Assembly (NCBI RefSeq): GCF_018614875.1
Contig: NZ_JAGGNW010000007.1
Coordinates: 106,004-170,003, forward strand
DNA length: 64,000 nucleotides
Reading direction: 5' to 3'
From: Variovorax paradoxus
Lineage (GTDB): Bacteria > Pseudomonadota > Gammaproteobacteria > Burkholderiales > Burkholderiaceae_C
Below the pieces are notes generated by a model. It did no database searches. It saw only the letters and a program-made list of their open reading frames with translations, and was not told the origin of the DNA. The position numbers were made by a program, and so were the translations under genes. Below are positions 63,704 to 64,000 of the stretch, one piece after another (position 1 is the stretch's first letter; each line of letters starts with the position of its first letter).

Positions 63704-64000
63704 GCTGCTGGCCTCGTGTTTTGTTTGCTTTCCGGGGCCGGGACTCGCCCCGGCGGGCGACCTACTTTTCTTTGCTTCGCCAAAGAAACGTAGGCAAAAG
63801 AAAGGCGACCCCACTGCCTGCGACCCCTGCGCTGCGCTACGGGGCAACCTGCGGTGCTCGCGTTTCGCGGGGTCTCGCCCAAACTCGCTTCGCTTGTATG
63901 GTTGAGGCGCTGGGGTGGAGGGACTCGTTTCGGATTCGGCCGCGGCAGCGGACCGACAGTTTGAGATTTCTCCCGCCCCACCTTCCAACGTCGATTAGGA
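63704..64000. other. Region upstream of glgX to the window edge
   Basis: Mostly filled by a dispersed repeat (63733-63905). The last 95 bp show no gene or promoter that can be supported. Confidence 0.5.
63733..63905. repeat. Dispersed Burkholderiales-type repeat with inner palindrome
   Basis: Opens with a GC-rich hairpin (CCGGGGC/GCCCCGG type), then a perfect stem TTTCTTTG (63767-63774) / CAAAGAAA (63781-63788) flanked by CTAC and GTAG. It continues through GGCGACCCC, TGCGCTGCGCTACGGGG and CGCTTCGCTTG. I recall near-identical blocks in many intergenic regions of Variovorax, Acidovorax and Xanthomonas-like genomes. Only one copy is in this window. Confidence 0.65.

Overview
The window is GC-rich and almost fully coding. 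It reads as chromosome of a betaproteobacterium of the order Burkholderiales. Split NAD(P) transhydrogenase genes, an hpf-ptsN-hprK cluster, the back-to-back fur/bamE and uvrA/ssb pairs and several short dispersed repeats all fit Comamonadaceae, most likely a Variovorax-like organism. This is inference from gene content and remembered family sequences; no search was run. No rRNA, tRNA, CRISPR array, insertion sequence or prophage was seen.

Region by region. 1-7.3 kb: the end of a SulP anion transporter, a small methyltransferase, and a five-gene branched-chain-amino-acid-type (HAAT) ABC importer on the minus strand, followed by a lone ATP-synthase subunit-c-like gene. 7.4-12.2 kb: one 1569-residue exported protein combining propeller repeats, a LamG-like domain, PKD, two c-type haem sites and a ricin-type lectin end. 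12.3-22 kb: a divergent carbohydrate cluster. On the minus strand are a sugar ABC importer, an aldo/keto reductase and a DeoC/LsrF-type aldolase; on the plus strand are an FGGY kinase, a GlpD-like FAD dehydrogenase and a GntR/UTRA regulator. 22-30 kb: an EamA permease, uvrA, ssb, a membrane histidine kinase, a GFA-family protein and a YebC-family gene. 30-35.9 kb: a small repeat-containing exported protein, an unknown protein, a luciferase-like monooxygenase, mnmA, a Nudix hydrolase, a DUF4019-like protein and a wrecked response-regulator gene. 36-46.4 kb: pntAA-pntAB-pntB, a FadD-type acyl-CoA ligase and a complete dipeptide ABC importer (dppBCDFA order). 46.4-56.1 kb: MTA/SAH nucleosidase, corA, a UvrD-family helicase, hpf, ptsN, hprK, fur, bamE, dapB and an ExbB/ExbD pair. 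56.2-63.7 kb: glycogen metabolism (glgX, glgC, glgA, glgP) on the minus strand.

The most interesting biology is the 12.3-22 kb cluster. Its enzymes can be chained as polyol or sugar uptake, phosphorylation, membrane-linked oxidation to a ketose phosphate and aldol cleavage. A 22-bp palindrome lies between the two arms, and one of its half-sites recurs over the kinase start codon. Other points are the giant mosaic haem/lectin protein, the orphan subunit-c gene, a response regulator that has lost its phospho-acceptor region, and a 93-bp repeat found twice, both times directly behind a stop codon inside an operon.
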